Source of the DNA: Hysterangium stoloniferum
Lineage: Eukaryota > Basidiomycota > Agaricomycetes > Hysterangiales > Hysterangiaceae
Direction of reading: 5' to 3'
NCBI GenBank assembly: GCA_015178975.1
Contig: WHVD01000063.1
Coordinates: 248,001-312,000, forward strand
Length of the DNA stretch: 64,000 bases
Below are positions 46,033 to 57,838 of the stretch, one piece after another. The position numbers and the translations under genes were made by a program. Position 1 is the stretch's first letter, and each line of letters opens with the position of its first letter. Under the pieces are notes generated by a model. The model made no database searches and was not told the origin of the DNA. It saw only the letters and a program-made list of their open reading frames with translations.

Positions 46033-46600
46033 TGTTAGGACCAGAAAACCTGCTGGACTCTGGACCCCACCTTATATGCACCTGACTCTCTATACCCACC
46101 AGGTTACATTTAACTGGACAACCTGCTGGCACCTGGATGTCAAACCTGTCCATGCCTAACCCTCTGTACCTCATGCACCAGTCATTGGACTCTGCCAGGA
46201 CCTGCACATGTCAACCTGTCTATATCTGACTTTGTCTCACACACCAGTCACTGAACTCTGCCTGGACAACCCATTGTTAGGACTGGAAAACCCACCAGGC
46301 TCCAGACCCCATCCCAACTCTCTATACCTGCCAGGTTACAGTTAACCAGAAACCCCACTGGCATCCAGACCCTGCCTTATATGCACCTGACCCTCTATAT
46401 GGTACCCAAAGTACAGTCACAACCGGAATGCCCACCAGGACCCATGCATGTCAAACCTGTCCATATTTTAAGTGCCATGTTGGAACTTATTCCGGAACTA
46501 TCGGAAAGTCACTGGGAACTCAGAAACTATTGGATAGGGTCAGGACATCACCTTCAGCTTATGTACTGCACCTCTACACAAACACTTGGGAGAATAGAGT
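46033..46600. mobile_element. Cluster of broken LTR ends (B, B, then C)
   Basis: 46033-46274 and 46275-46465 both begin like family B LTRs (TGTTAGGACCAGAAAACC, TGTTAGGACTGGAAAACC) and stop after ~200 bp. 46467-46590 is a family C piece (minus orientation) with its shared block at about 46545-46585. These are truncated fossils stacked end to end. Confidence 0.65.
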
Positions 46601-46783
46601 CTATTGCATTGCCACCACTCTTTTGCACGACCAGAAATAAATCAGGTCACACTCAAGCCAAATGGTTAAGTGAGACAAAGGTCCAGTGGACCGGGAGGTT
46701 GAGCGGTGGGAATGGCCCAATGAAGCCTAGCAGAGAGGTTAAAAATCCATGTGCAGGAGGACTCAATGTAAATTTTGTAGGCA

Positions 46784-48271
46784 TCACTGCACCAGTGCCA
46801 TCAGTTGAATTCTGTAGTCAGTAAACCCTGCTTCAGCAGTGGAAGAAGCTGCGCCCCTCCAAAAGGAGTGACTTGTGAAGGAGGTAGGATCAAAACAAGC
46901 AGTGTGGAGGAGGGATCGGAGAGAAGACACAAAGAGAGAATACTGGAGGGGGGATCCATCATCATTGCAAAATAGGGGTGAATTAGGAGGGTGTAGGTCT
47001 GTGATAAAAAGGTATCTGAGGGCATGCACAGCACAAGTGGTGGCAGCCACAGTGGCAACATAAGTGGTGATGCCCTTCCAAAAGGGGTCAGTTTTGGAGG
47101 CAGGGAAAGTGATAGTAATGTGGGAGGGGTTCTCGAAATTAGGCAAGAAAGAAATGGTGCTTCTGGTCAAGTGAGCAGAAGGATCGAAGCTCTTAAATTT
47201 ACTCCCCTTCACAGTGAATTCACCACAGTGTAAGAAGCCTGTGAAAGCCAGTTTAATGGCTGCATCGATTGTTGCAGCATGGATTGATGAGTGTGGGAAG
47301 GAGAACCTAATGAGATGTTGTAAGACTAGTATCTGCTGCAGGTGCAGACAGAAACTAGAATGAGTGACGGGGAATAAACCACTACTGTATTATAATCCAC
47401 ATGTAGAGAATATATACAAGTGGAGAACAATGGGAATGAGAACAATAGGAGTGAGAACAAGGGAAGTGGGACAATGGGAAATGGTGAACAATGGGATCAA
47501 ATATTACCAAATTGCAGTGTAGGGAGTGTCACTCCCTTACAGCGTTGGAGAATAGGAAGGGTTATAGGTGCAACAGGACGACAGGCACACTTGCCAAAAT
47601 AGCACTTGATGCCCTGATGACATGCTGGATGAGGGGAGCCTCAACAGCTGTGAAGGAGAGATCTGCATCAATGTGGAGAGACTTGAGGTGACTGAAGTAT
47701 GACTTGATTGTCAATGCTTTGAGTCGCCTGGTGAGCCCAAGATAAGCAACCCATTCAACAACAGCATTCTTGTTGGATGGGAGGAAGGATCGATCCTGGT
47801 TGAGGAGATGTGGGCAGAGGGTGATGAAGTCAATGAATGAACATTGCCCCATGGTATATGTTCATCTAGTGCTGCTGGAGAGGCCATACCAAAGGAAAAA
47901 GGTGACCAGTGGGGAGAGGTGAGCATTCGTCTGATACCAATGAGCTGGGGGTTGTTGGAGCAGTTCTGTTTACACAAAGAAGGGTTAAGAGTGAATAAGC
48001 ATGCATATTGAAAGTGAGAGGCAGAGTCAGCAGGGGCATTCATCTCAGGAGAAAGCCAAGAGGAAGAGAAGGAGAATCTCAGAAATGATGCTAGCATGGC
48101 AATATCATGGACAATGGACATTGCAAAGTGTGCTCTGGTGGTCCTCTGTGTGAGTGCAGTGACAATGGCAGAGTTATCAACATGGAACACAATATGATGG
48201 CTGGACCAAAGAGAACCCCAGCATGTAATGGCCTGGAGAACTGCATATATGTATCTCCTTGAATTGGATAT
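46784..48271 (-). mobile_element. DIRS-like (tyrosine-recombinase) retroelement fragment, broken
   Basis: On the minus strand, RNase H-like sequence (HVDNSAIVTALTQRTTRAHF, then LSPEMNAPADSASHFQYA, about 47990-48200) is followed by a tyrosine recombinase region: an N-terminal SAM-like part (LKALTIKSYFSHLKSLHI, about 47690) and a C-terminal part with HSFWRGAASSTAEAGFTDYR (about 46830), where the family's Arg lies. RNase H plus tyrosine recombinase is diagnostic of DIRS-type elements. The RT and both ends are missing, it is split by repeat E, and its left edge (5' side) is cut by the LTR at 48272. Old. Confidence 0.7.
47316..47540 (+). repeat. Repeat E (small LTR-like), inserted in the DIRS fragment
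   Basis: TGTAAGACTAGTATC to TCACTCCCTTACA, about 225 bp. Partial copies at 27527-27655 and 30690-30780. Contains a small tandem stretch of GAGAACAATRGGARTG words. No clear target duplication. Confidence 0.55.
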
Positions 48272-48868
48272 TGTTATGACCTGTGCGCTTGGCACATCGT
48301 TGGACCCAATCAGACCTCACACAAAACTCCAATCGCTCGCAAAACTGTTGGTATTCCAACTAACCCCATTAAGCACCTTTATTGTTCCCAATTGGTATTT
48401 CCATCTGCCCCTTATCCTATACAACCAGTTTACATCTTTTCCACCCCTGTAGTAGTCTATGTCCAGATTTGTAATGTTCCGTTTATCGCTCTCCATTTTC
48501 ACATCACTCTATATGTATTCCATCTTCTCCATTAGTACTTTCCTTTGTTCTGTTATCAACTCAGAATACTCCTAAACAACTCTCATAAGTCTCGCTCTAA
48601 GTATCCCACTCTCCACCTCTGCTTGCACTCGCACACCCTCAGCCTCTGACTCTCGGTCCCCAACTCTTTGACCCAACCCTCAACTAATCCTTCAGCTTCC
48701 AATCGGTGACTTACTGAGAGGACTAGTCAACAGGACTAGTTTTCTGCCACCCAAAATTTAAGGACACCCAACAGTAATTTGCAAGGGTGCAGCATATAAG
48801 CTGAAGCCAAGTCCTTCTGCTCAGTCCCCGTCGGTCTTCTGACATCAGTCAGTTTTCTGTTCTTGACA
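48272..48868 (+). mobile_element. Left LTR of a Ty3/Gypsy element, family D-like
   Basis: 597 bp, TGTTATGACCTG to TCTGTTCTTGACA, with the shared block near 48780-48815 in forward orientation. It stands directly before the Gypsy internal region, so it links the D-like LTR type to gag and pol. Its left flank is the DIRS fragment. No right LTR of the same copy is found. Confidence 0.8.
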
Positions 48869-51240
48869 GTATATTCTGATTACATACTCGCATTTCCATC
48901 AATCATGCCTCCGAGGAAGAAAGATGTTAAGCCAAGCAGTGAAGCAAGGTACCTTGGGATCCCTTAACGATTTTTTAAAGAACAATACCAAGGAACAGGA
49001 ACCTGGGCCCACCCAAGTCAATAAACCCAACCCATTTACCAGCTCAAACCCAAAGAAATTACCAACATTTATTATGCAATGTCAATTCAACTTTCAGGAC
49101 CACCTGGCTGCCTTTGCAATGGATGACTGAAAGGTAAACTTTGCACTCTCTTACCTCAAGGATTCCACAGCAGCCTGGTTTAAGCCCGCATTCTCCAGCC
49201 TCACTTCTGATGATCCCAATTGGCTCCATGATTGGGATGCTTTCATTGAGGAACTCAAAACAAACTTCGGCCCCTACAACCAAACTGGTGATGCCGAGGC
49301 TGCACTTTCTAATCTCAAAATGAAAGACACCCAACACATTACCAACTACATTGTCCAGTTCAACAACCTTGCCACACATTGCAACTGGGGTGATTTGGCC
49401 CTCCATTACCAGTTCTACTCTGGCCTCCCATCCCGCCTCAAAGACGAAGTTTCCAAAGGTGAGACTAGCAAGCTGAAGACTCTCCCACTCATGCGTCTAA
49501 AGGCCCAAAATGCAGATGCCCAATACTGGGAATGATGCTCAGAAATCAGTCACGAAAACCCATCGGATAAAAATCATTGGACAACAAGAATGCCAACAAG
49601 CCTGGTAATCGAAATACCAGCAATACCGGCAACTTGAACTCCAATAAGAAGTCTGACAATAAGAGTTCCAACAACAAAAAAGGCAAAGGCAAACAGTCAG
49701 GTAAGTCCCAAGACAAGGATAAACCCAACCTTACTGACAAACTCGGCTCCAATGGCAAGCTCCTACCACAAGAAAAGCAATGTCAAATGGACAACAACCT
49801 TTGTTTGTTGTGTGCAGATCCCGGACACTGAGTCACCACATGCCCGAAGGCCACAAAAGCCTGATCGGCCAATATGGCTATGACTTCACAACCAGCTAAG
49901 CCAGCTGCTGAGTCAAAAAAGATCAAGCAACTCTCTGGATTCCATGCAGTTGGAGAGTTGCGTTGAATCTCCCTGCACACCGGAGAATTGTCATCTTAAT
50001 GTGTCCACTCTTTATGATCCAAATTCTTTATTTGTAAATCTTACTTCAGAACCCTCAGGAGTCTCAATCTTCAAGCTCTTGTAGATTCAGGTTCAACTCA
50101 TTGCTTCATAGATATAAGTTTTTCCCGAAAACATCAGTTAAAAACCTATGCAATAGATCCGATTCTGCTCTGACTTTTCGATGGTACCTCAAACTCCATA
50201 ATCTCACAAGCCTGCAAACTCTGACTTTGGTTCCCATGTGGAACCTTTCAGACAGTTACTTTCTTTGTAACACAGTTGGACTTGAGCTGCTCTGTGGTTC
50301 TAGGACATAACTGGCTCACCTGCTTCAATCCATTGATTGATTGGGTATTGGGCAGTATCCATTTCCAAACCCCATCAGCACCCGATACGACTGGTCCATC
50401 TCCACCTGTTTCAGCAAATATGGCCTCTACAGCACCTCCAGCCCCTGTGGCAAATCTGAGCTCTCCACCTTCCATCTCTAATAAATACCACAGCTTTTAT
50501 GAGAGCCATCAAGTTGGAAGGCTCCTGAGCATTTACAGTCAATCTTAAAGTTAATAAAGCTACCAGTCATTTTGCAACCCCGGTGGCTGAACCTGTCACA
50601 GATTTGGAAAGTGTTCCAGAAAAATACCATGAATTTGCAGACATCTTCAGTAAACAAAAAGCTGATCAACTTGCCCCTCACAGATCCTACAATTTGAAAA
50701 TTGATATTGAAGAAGGTTCACATCTGCCCTTAGGCCCAGTTTATCCTCTCTCACAGTCTGAACTATCAGCTATCTGAGAATTCTTGGATGAACACCTGGC
50801 TATAGGATTTATCCAACCCTCAAAATCTCCTTATGGAGCCCCTGTTCTATTCATTCGGAAAAAAGACAGTTCCCTACAGCTTTGCATTGACTTTCAAGAA
50901 CTCAATGTGATCACTCAGAGAGATAAGTACCTGTTACCACTAATCTCCAATTTACTCAATGCCCCTTGGAAAGCCCAAATCTATACAAAGATAGATCTTA
51001 AACATCCTTATCATTTGGTTCATATCGCTGAAGGTGACAAGTGGAAAACAGCTTTCCACACTCACTATGGCTCCTTTGAATGGTTAGTGATACCTTTTGG
51101 TCTCACCAATGCTCCATTGGTTTTTCAACATTTTATCAATGATATCTTTTCTGACCTCCTCAACATCTACATATGTCATTGTGTACTTAGATGACATCCT
51201 CATGTTTTCTGAAGACCCCACACTTCACAATGAACACATC
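48869..51240 (+). mobile_element. Ty3/Gypsy internal region (gag, protease, RT), truncated and broken
   Basis: From an ATG at 48905: gag with WLHDWDAFIEELKTNFGP and FNNLATHCNWGDLALHYQFY (49200-49430), a Lys/Asn-rich nucleocapsid stretch, a zinc knuckle start CLLCADPGH (about 49803), protease-like VDSGSTHCFID (about 50085), and reverse transcriptase with [33 protein letters not shown] and [11 protein letters not shown] (50790-51220). It stops after the YLDD region; RNase H and integrase are absent. The right side runs into family C and B LTR pieces. Several breaks; middle-aged. Confidence 0.88.
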
Positions 51241-52060
51241 CATTTCTGTGCCCTTGTACACTCATTTGGGTGTCCATATTTCAAGCTGATGGAATGCCTA
51301 CAAGGAAGATGTAGATTCTGGAGTTCCCGTGGGAGTTCCAGAAATCAAGCATATAGACAGACAAGAGGAGTAGAGACTGGATCAGGATGTATTCAGGGTG
51401 TAACTAGTTTGAGATTCAAACTGGATTCTAAGAACATGAGTATAAGAGACTTATATAGACTGTGAAATGTAATAATACCAAATCTGGTAATAATGAGGGG
51501 AAGAACAATTAAACATAAAATGAAACAAGTAAATACTAAACTGGGAATTCAGGATGGGATGGAACAGAAGTGGAGGACAAATCATGACAGGTCATTAGAC
51601 CATAACAGGAACAGGGCTCTGTTAGAGGGGTTCTCGGGAGTCTGGCCGGGGTCCGGTGACTGGTCCGTAAGATATAGAGTGTTGGGTGTATATAGGGTGG
51701 AGTCCAGAGTCTGGCAGGTTTTCTGGTTAACTGTAACCTGGTGAGTAGAGAGGGAACAGAAGGGAAGCAGAGGATGAATCATAACAGGTCATTTGACCAT
51801 AACAGGAGTGGGGATCTATGCTCTGTTAGAGGGGTTCCAGGAGTCCAGTTGGAGTCCAGTGATGGGCACAGAGAGTCAGGTATAAGCAGGTTGATGTGCA
51901 GGTCTGGCAGAGTCCAAGGACTGGTGCATGAGACACAGTGTCGGATATAGACAGGTTGATGTGCAGGTCCAGCAGAGTCCAACAACGGGCACATATAGGG
52001 TCATGTGCAGATAAGGTGGAGTCTGGAGCCTGGCAGGTTTTCTGGTTCATAATAGAAGGT
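51241..52060 (-). mobile_element. Stack of LTR fragments (C then B)
   Basis: About 51250-51480 resembles the family C body in minus orientation; about 51480-51735 and 51736-52050 resemble family B ends (GACAGGTCATTAGACCATAA, GGCAGGTTTTCTGGTT), with an internal ~65-bp direct duplication around 51890-51990 (ACAGGTTGATGTGCAGGTC). No intact ends. Confidence 0.55.
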
Positions 52061-53099
52061 GTCTAGTCAAGGGGCAGACTGACAGAATGGGATGTGAGTC
52101 AAAGGGTACTTGAGGGTTGGGTTCTGGCAGATTCTGGATCTGGAAGATGGTTCAGAACCTAATATAATATCCAGAGGATACTCTGTGGAGTTCCCAGGAA
52201 TGGGTCTTGACATGTGTCCACAGTGACATGAGATTGGAAATAGTGGAGTCCATATTTTCTTATTCCTTACTCTTGGAATGAATGTGATATTCTTGAACCA
52301 GAAGAGATTGAATATCAGGCATTTCACATCAATTTCAAAATCTGATGCTCATACTTTCATGTAATATGAGTTTAGTACATTTGCCTCTAAATAGACCAAA
52401 ATTCTGATTAGCTCAGAAGTACAAAGCAGAGTGAATGGGTGAGGAAGCTATGTTTCAGAGAAGCCTAAAAAAATACTCCGAAAATGACCAAGGGTGAATT
52501 ATGAAAAGGCATAGAGGTATGGTAAACCCTAACCCTAACCCCCTAATAACAAAGTTTTTTTGTATATAATATTCACTTTTAAGAGCATATAACACAATAT
52601 AGAGCATTTGACACAGTATTTGTCATTTTTTAGAGCCTGTCATCCACATTTCAGTGTTGTGGCACTGCCTAATTAGGAAGGTAACTGCCGCAACATGCAA
52701 GTTTTTCGTGTAAACCTAGAACCCATGTCATTTAGAAGTTACATTTTATTATTTAAGACTTTAATAAGTTTATTTGAGAATTAATACCACTCATGGAAGG
52801 GCTAAGACTAAGTATGTGCCAATTAAAGGGGTGCACAAGGTATATTTCACCAGGAAAATGTACACTAAATGTAACAGTTCTCATGTTTTGATGATATAAT
52901 GTCAAATATTATTTTATTTGGTAATTTTCAATACAAAATTGATGAAGTATCTACGGATTTTGAAAAAAGAACCATGTCGCGGCACTTGCGCGGCAGCGCG
53001 ACACTGCGCGGTACTTTCCTATAGCCCCCACAAGTCCAACCTGGCCAACATCCATGAATTTGGGTGCAAAATCTAGGTACATATAGACACATCATCGAA
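52061..53099. other. Repeat H copy, AT-rich spacer and composition boundary
   Basis: 52060-52215 is repeat H, inverted. 52523-52546 is a telomere-like tract (listed separately). 52547-52960 is AT-rich with no recognisable content. Near 52975 CpG suddenly rises (GCGGCACTTGCGCGGCAGCG), marking the edge of the next block. Confidence 0.5.
52523..52546. repeat. Interstitial telomere-like tract
   Basis: TAAACCCTAACCCTAACCCC then CTAA: about three and a half CCCTAA units, the complement of the TTAGGG repeat usual in filamentous fungi. It lies inside the window, ~450 bp from the CpG boundary at ~52975. Confidence 0.7.
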
Positions 53100-54640
53100 G
53101 TTGGATGCCAAGTCAGTCAGATGCTGCTGGCTCAGATTTGACAGCCACAGTCTTAGTTAGCGAGTTTACTGGCCAGAGACTGGCCGCATTAGCGTTGAAC
53201 GCAATCTGCGTTTGGACCCCCTACACAATTTTGAACCTGAACCTACACCACCCCTCCCATCTGGCCATGGCAACCGCATTGCGAATCCCTTGGGATACGT
53301 GCAGAGGATACGCAAAGCTGAAGGATCCCCCACTGGCTGGCAAAGTCGCCCAAAACTGCCACTCGGCCTACAAGCACCGACAGAAAATAGCACAACCTCG
53401 AAAGAGACAGGCGCGATCGCAAGAGAAGACGACGACATGATAGGCACCATCGAGTACCCCATGTTAGCATCATCACCGGTGACCCCACTACCTTCCAGGA
53501 GACAGCTTATGGTCCTCAAAAGGATGCGTGGATACCAGCTCTGCTGGAAGAACTGGAGCACATGCCATCTAATGCTACCTGGACACTGGTTAAACCACCA
53601 CCAGATGCCAATATAGTACGCAGTAAATGGACCTTGGTATGAAAAGGGATGCCGACAACAACCCCATCAAGGGAAAGGCACGCCCCGCAACTCAAAAATT
53701 CTCACAAATCCCCGGTGCAAATTTCAATGAAACTTTTGGACCCACAGCCAATCATAATACTTGTACTTGCCCTCGCAAACCACAATGGGTGCACAGTCCA
53801 TCCACGGGAACGTGTATTTCAATGCTATATCAGAGGAGACTATCTACATGAAACAACCACCCGGATTCACAAACCCAGGTGAAGAAGACCTAACTTGTCT
53901 ACTACTAAGGCCATCTATGGGCTAAAACAAGCCGGCAGTGAATGGTACAAGGAACTACATGCGTTACTCTCAATATTGGGATTCACACGATCAGCATACG
54001 ACCACGCCGTATTTTTCGAAATAAAGATGGGGAAATTATGATGGTCGCAGTACATGTAGATGATCTAACCCTAGCTGCGAATTCCGTAGAAGCAATGATA
54101 AGATTCAAGCAGCAACTAGAGGCTCGCTTTGAGCTCGTCGACTTGGGACCAATACACTGGTTATTGGGCATAAAAGTCGAAGGAGAAAAGACGCACATAC
54201 CTTATCACTATCCCAGAGCGCGTTTATCCAGAAATGCTAAATCGCTTCAAACTCAATACCGCGCACCCTGCCTCCACCCCACTGGATCCTGGAACATCAT
54301 TAACCGACGCTCAATCTCCCAATACGAACGACGGAAAAGACAAGATGACGAGAGTACCGTACAAGCAACTCGTCGGGTCCTTGTTACGCATGACCGGTCC
54401 CGACATCGCATTTGCAGTCGGTATACTGTCCCGTTTTATGTCAAATCCTGAACAGACCCATTGTGAGGCTTCCAAACGCTTCCTGAAGTCCCTCAGGGGC
54501 ACGCAAAACATGAAACTCACGTACGATAGCTGCATAGACGGCCTGACAGATCAACATCCGTTTTCATTTCATTCGCGACACTATTTCTCGAAATCTAATC
54601 GACCCCCGTTATTGCCCGACTAATAAGATGACGCCCGACA
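53100..54640 (+). mobile_element. Ty1/Copia pol fragment, broken
   Basis: Sequence related to the Copia integrase tail and reverse transcriptase: an RVYWPE-like and VERNL stretch (about 53160-53210), a Pro/Ser-rich linker, then RT segments with KRDADNNPIKGKAR (about 53640), ANFNETFGP (about 53720), VAVHVDDLTLAAN (about 54045) and LGPIHWLLGIKVEGEKT (about 54150). gag and protease are not found, and there are several breaks. It is CpG-rich, unlike the other retroelements here, so either younger or not methylated. Confidence 0.8.
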
Positions 54641-54731
54641 AGGTTACCAAGGCCATTGCTCGTCCCAAGCTCGCTTATTTTACCTTGAACGCCAGACTAC
54701 ACGCTCACGCGTGAGGGGGGGTATTGAGTTA

Positions 54732-55095
54732 TGTTGTATAATGCCACCTAAACTCATGGGAGATGAAGGGTAGATCTGTTTCGAAAATCAATGTAAGAAA
54801 CATACATTCTATAGATTTCGCAAACCAACGCCTTAGTTGCACACCTATAGACGTTCCAACTAGGACGTAAGTAGAGCCGCCATCCACCGTAGTTAATTCA
54901 TGCTAATGACTTGATATAGTTAATATCATTTAGGTAATTACATATAAAGTTGCTCACCTATAGAAGTTCCAACTAAGGCTTAATATCATTTATTCCGTAC
55001 CGTACTCAAAACTTCGTGTTCCTCCCCATAGCCCCACAGTATATATAAGGCCACCAGGACGGTTCATACGAACAACGCAAAAGAGATAACTGACA
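54732..55095 (+). mobile_element. Probable LTR of the Copia fragment
   Basis: A purine-rich GTGAGGGGGGGTATTGAG tract (about 54712), typical of the primer site for second-strand synthesis, lies just before TGTTGTATAATGCC. The stretch ends near AAGAGATAACTGACA and has a TATATATAAGG at about 55039. A ~15-bp word TATAGAMGTTCCAACTA occurs twice. No second copy is present to confirm the ends. Confidence 0.45.
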
Positions 55096-55581
55096 TCCTA
55101 ATATTCGCCCAAAGTATCCCAGCGAGCAAGAAGCTGCTCGTTGGGTCTCCATTAGGTCTGACCCGTCGTATGTAATCGACGCCCTAACGAAAAACCTCGC
55201 GAAACAAGAAGACACTGGGTGGATGGGCGCGGGCGCAATGAACGGAAAGCTTCTCATAGTAATTCCCCGCAGCGGTAAGACGTATCGAACCGTTATCCTG
55301 TTGAAGGGCATAGGAGTTTTGCCGGAAATAGAGGATGATGATTGTACGACAGGAGGAACAGCTCTAAGGGGATACCTGACATATTGAATCGGGTTTGAGA
55401 CTAAATGCAGCCACAAAGTCCCTAGTGTGCGAAGGCCCGCTGGAAAAGTTAAAAAACAAATGAGGCGCTTGATCAATATATGGTTTCTCATTTCGCTTTT
55501 GTAACAGCATCATTACACCAATATACATTGCTCTACTACTGAGCCCCAAAAATCTCAAACAAAATGAATGAAAACACCTTC
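55096..55581. other. Spacer 3' of the sedolisin gene
   Basis: CpG-normal DNA. A 161-codon minus-strand open frame (55006-55491) overlaps the LTR and shows no domain; I do not call it a gene. It contains the 3' UTR of the sedolisin gene. Confidence 0.45.
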
Positions 55582-57772
55582 CTACAAGCCAAATGCAGCC
55601 TTCAACTTGGGGAAGTTGGGCGTACCGAGTCCCGTGACCTAAGAAACATAAGGAACGGTATAAGTGAAAGACGTAAAATACTCACAGGATCCCAACCAGT
55701 CGTGGCCTGAAGGAATGAAAAAATAGCACCGTCAGTCTTTGCAAGTTCCCAAGAAAGCTGGGATATAACGTACCGGGAATCCATTGGTGTTGCAACCTGG
55801 GTTGTTACCGGTAGTGATATCATTGAAAGCGCCAGGGTTAGCGTAGATGAAAGGATTGAGGAACCCGGCGACGGGCTTTCCAGCCGCGAGAAGCTCAGCA
55901 TTAAGCAAAGCAATAATGCTGGAAGTAACCGGGGTCGAGCACTCAGTACCGTCGACAAGTCCCGACGCTCCGCCGTCAACGATAACATAGTTCTCTCCTT
56001 GGGCAGAAATATCAGGGAAGCCACGACCAGTCCTGTTAAACTTGCCGGAATTCGTGGAACCAAGGGCAGTCAAATAGGAGTTGACAGCGCTGGATTGGAA
56101 GGATGGTCGGGTGAAGATGTTAGAGAAACCACCGGATGAGAAGCTAGCAGAAGTCTCGGTTATTCCTGTAGTCGCTCCAACCTGCGCGTCACATGATTTA
56201 GTCGAATGTCAGTTCGCTATCGCTGGCTCACTTACGGAAGTCACGAAGGGACATCCAGAGGGGAAGGTTGGGATAAAAGTGGTGCAAGTTTGGGATTGTT
56301 CGCCAGCGACACCACCATCTCCTGAAGCGAATATGAGTGAAACACCGCGAGCACCGAGTTGCATATATGCATTGCAAAGGGAGCTATTTATCACAGAGAT
56401 AAGGACTTTTCCAACAAATATATAATATTTTTTTACTTGGCAATAGAAGCGGTTATGTCAGGCTCGTTAAGACCAAAATCGGTAGACAAGACTTGCGGGG
56501 GGCTCACTTCACTCAGCAAAATGTTGACGATATCGATCAAGGCCTCGACTGGATCGGCGTTGTTCGAACCATCAGAGATATATGTCACTGGAATTCCACC
56601 TGCAATACCGACTGTGTATTGAATTTCCAAGTTCTACATTGGGTGTGAAAAAATATGTAATTCAAAGAAATAAAAAAACGTACCCCGTTGATTCCGACCG
56701 GGGGGACAGTACCTCCGCCTTGGGTGCCGAATCCGGTGTTAGGGGGGAGGTCCGGGCGAAAAAACGTCAAAAACGCCTGATACGTTTTTTTTTCAGTATT
56801 TTTATGAGCCAGTGAAACGCATTTTAACACACCTTGAGATCGGAGAGTGAAGGGAAACCTCCGAAACCCGAAACACCGATCCTGCTGCCCGTTGCAGTGG
56901 CTGAGAGGGGAATTCCGTATAATCCTTCAACTATATTTTCACGATCGAACGATCAGAAATAGGATAAACAATATGATAGCGAATCAAAGTAATATGCTAC
57001 ATACGGCAAGCAGGTGTGATCTCGGTATTGCATGACGCGGGGACAGCACCAGGGGACGGAGTAACGCTAGCGGTACGGTTGCTTATCGGCCTGGGGACGA
57101 ACACGGAGAGGGGTGGTCCGTGGAGCACGGGGAATCTATGGTGAAATTTTAACCTTCTATCAGCTCAGAAATGGGAATACCTACTTACGCAATAGTGGGG
57201 TGGATCAAGTCGATCTTTCCTTTCAGCGAGGAGGGAATTGAATATGCAAGTGTCCGGATAGCCTGTGTTCCTGTCTCCTCGTGAGTGAAGACAGTGAAGG
57301 CAGCATCAAAGAGGTCGTTAGCCTGTGAGACGGGAATCGAGAAACTGAGCCAGTCTCCAGCTGGAGAGATGGTGGTCGCCTTTATTTTGTTGGCAGCTAG
57401 GAATTCCTGTACAGCTTCTGTGGTCTCCGACATGGGTGCCACGAAAACCTCAACCTATCCATTCGTGAATTACTCTCCGAAGCTTGAATCAGGGAGATGT
57501 ATATTTACCTCTTCTTTGGTCAGATGTTGGCCGTACAGGGTACTGCCAGGCGTTGAAACGGCATAGAGAGCCTCTTCAAGGCCTGGCAAGTTGTTGTACA
57601 CAAGCGCCATACGCAATGACAACAGAGTGTTGGGAGATGCTGGGCCAGTATGTACGAAGCCATTCGGGACTACCTCACGACGCTCATGGAGTACAAGGTC
57701 GCGGCGAGAGGGGGAGGTCTGGGCCAATGCAAAAACCGAGACAAAGGAGATGAGGAAACTGGACGTGACCAT
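55582..57772 (-). CDS. Sedolisin-family (peptidase S53) secreted protein, predicted catalytically dead
   Basis: Ten exons on the minus strand (57772-57509, 57454-57189, 57135-57005, 56930-56833, 56776-56684, 56633-56437, 56383-56236, 56181-55774, 55706-55686, 55638-55582); all introns are GT-AG, 47-74 nt, phase-exact, giving 560 aa, the usual length. Exon 9 is only 21 nt. Order: signal peptide (MVTSSFLISFVSVFALA), pro-kumamolisin propeptide (about 25-180), S53 domain (about 215-555). The C-terminal calcium-site region DITTGNNPGCNTNGF and TGWDPVTGLGTPNF is intact, as is SGD (oxyanion Asp, D372). But the catalytic Glu and Asp of the E-x-x-x-D motif before QYTVG are N283 and E287, and the nucleophile of GTSCSTP is replaced: GTECSTP (E479). 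S53 enzymes normally cut proteins at acid pH outside the cell. Here the fold should be kept without the usual chemistry, so it may be a decoy, binder or carrier; this role is inference. Confidence 0.9.
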
Positions 57773-57827
57773 TCTGTCTCTGGGAACTGCTCCGTGGGCT
57801 GTGAGAAAACCTGTCTTTGGGTGGGTG

Positions 57828-57838
57828 TTTATATACTT
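57828..57838 (-). promoter_or_regulatory. TATA box of the sedolisin gene
   Basis: AGTATATAAAC on the minus strand, about 60 bp before the ATG at 57772, followed by a C/A-rich leader. Position and sequence fit a core promoter of a regulated fungal secreted-protein gene. Confidence 0.6.

Noticed and set aside
53166-53561. 131-codon minus-strand frame over the Copia pol fragment
   Set aside because: The plus strand carries the recognisable Copia segments; the minus frame has no domain and is a shadow.
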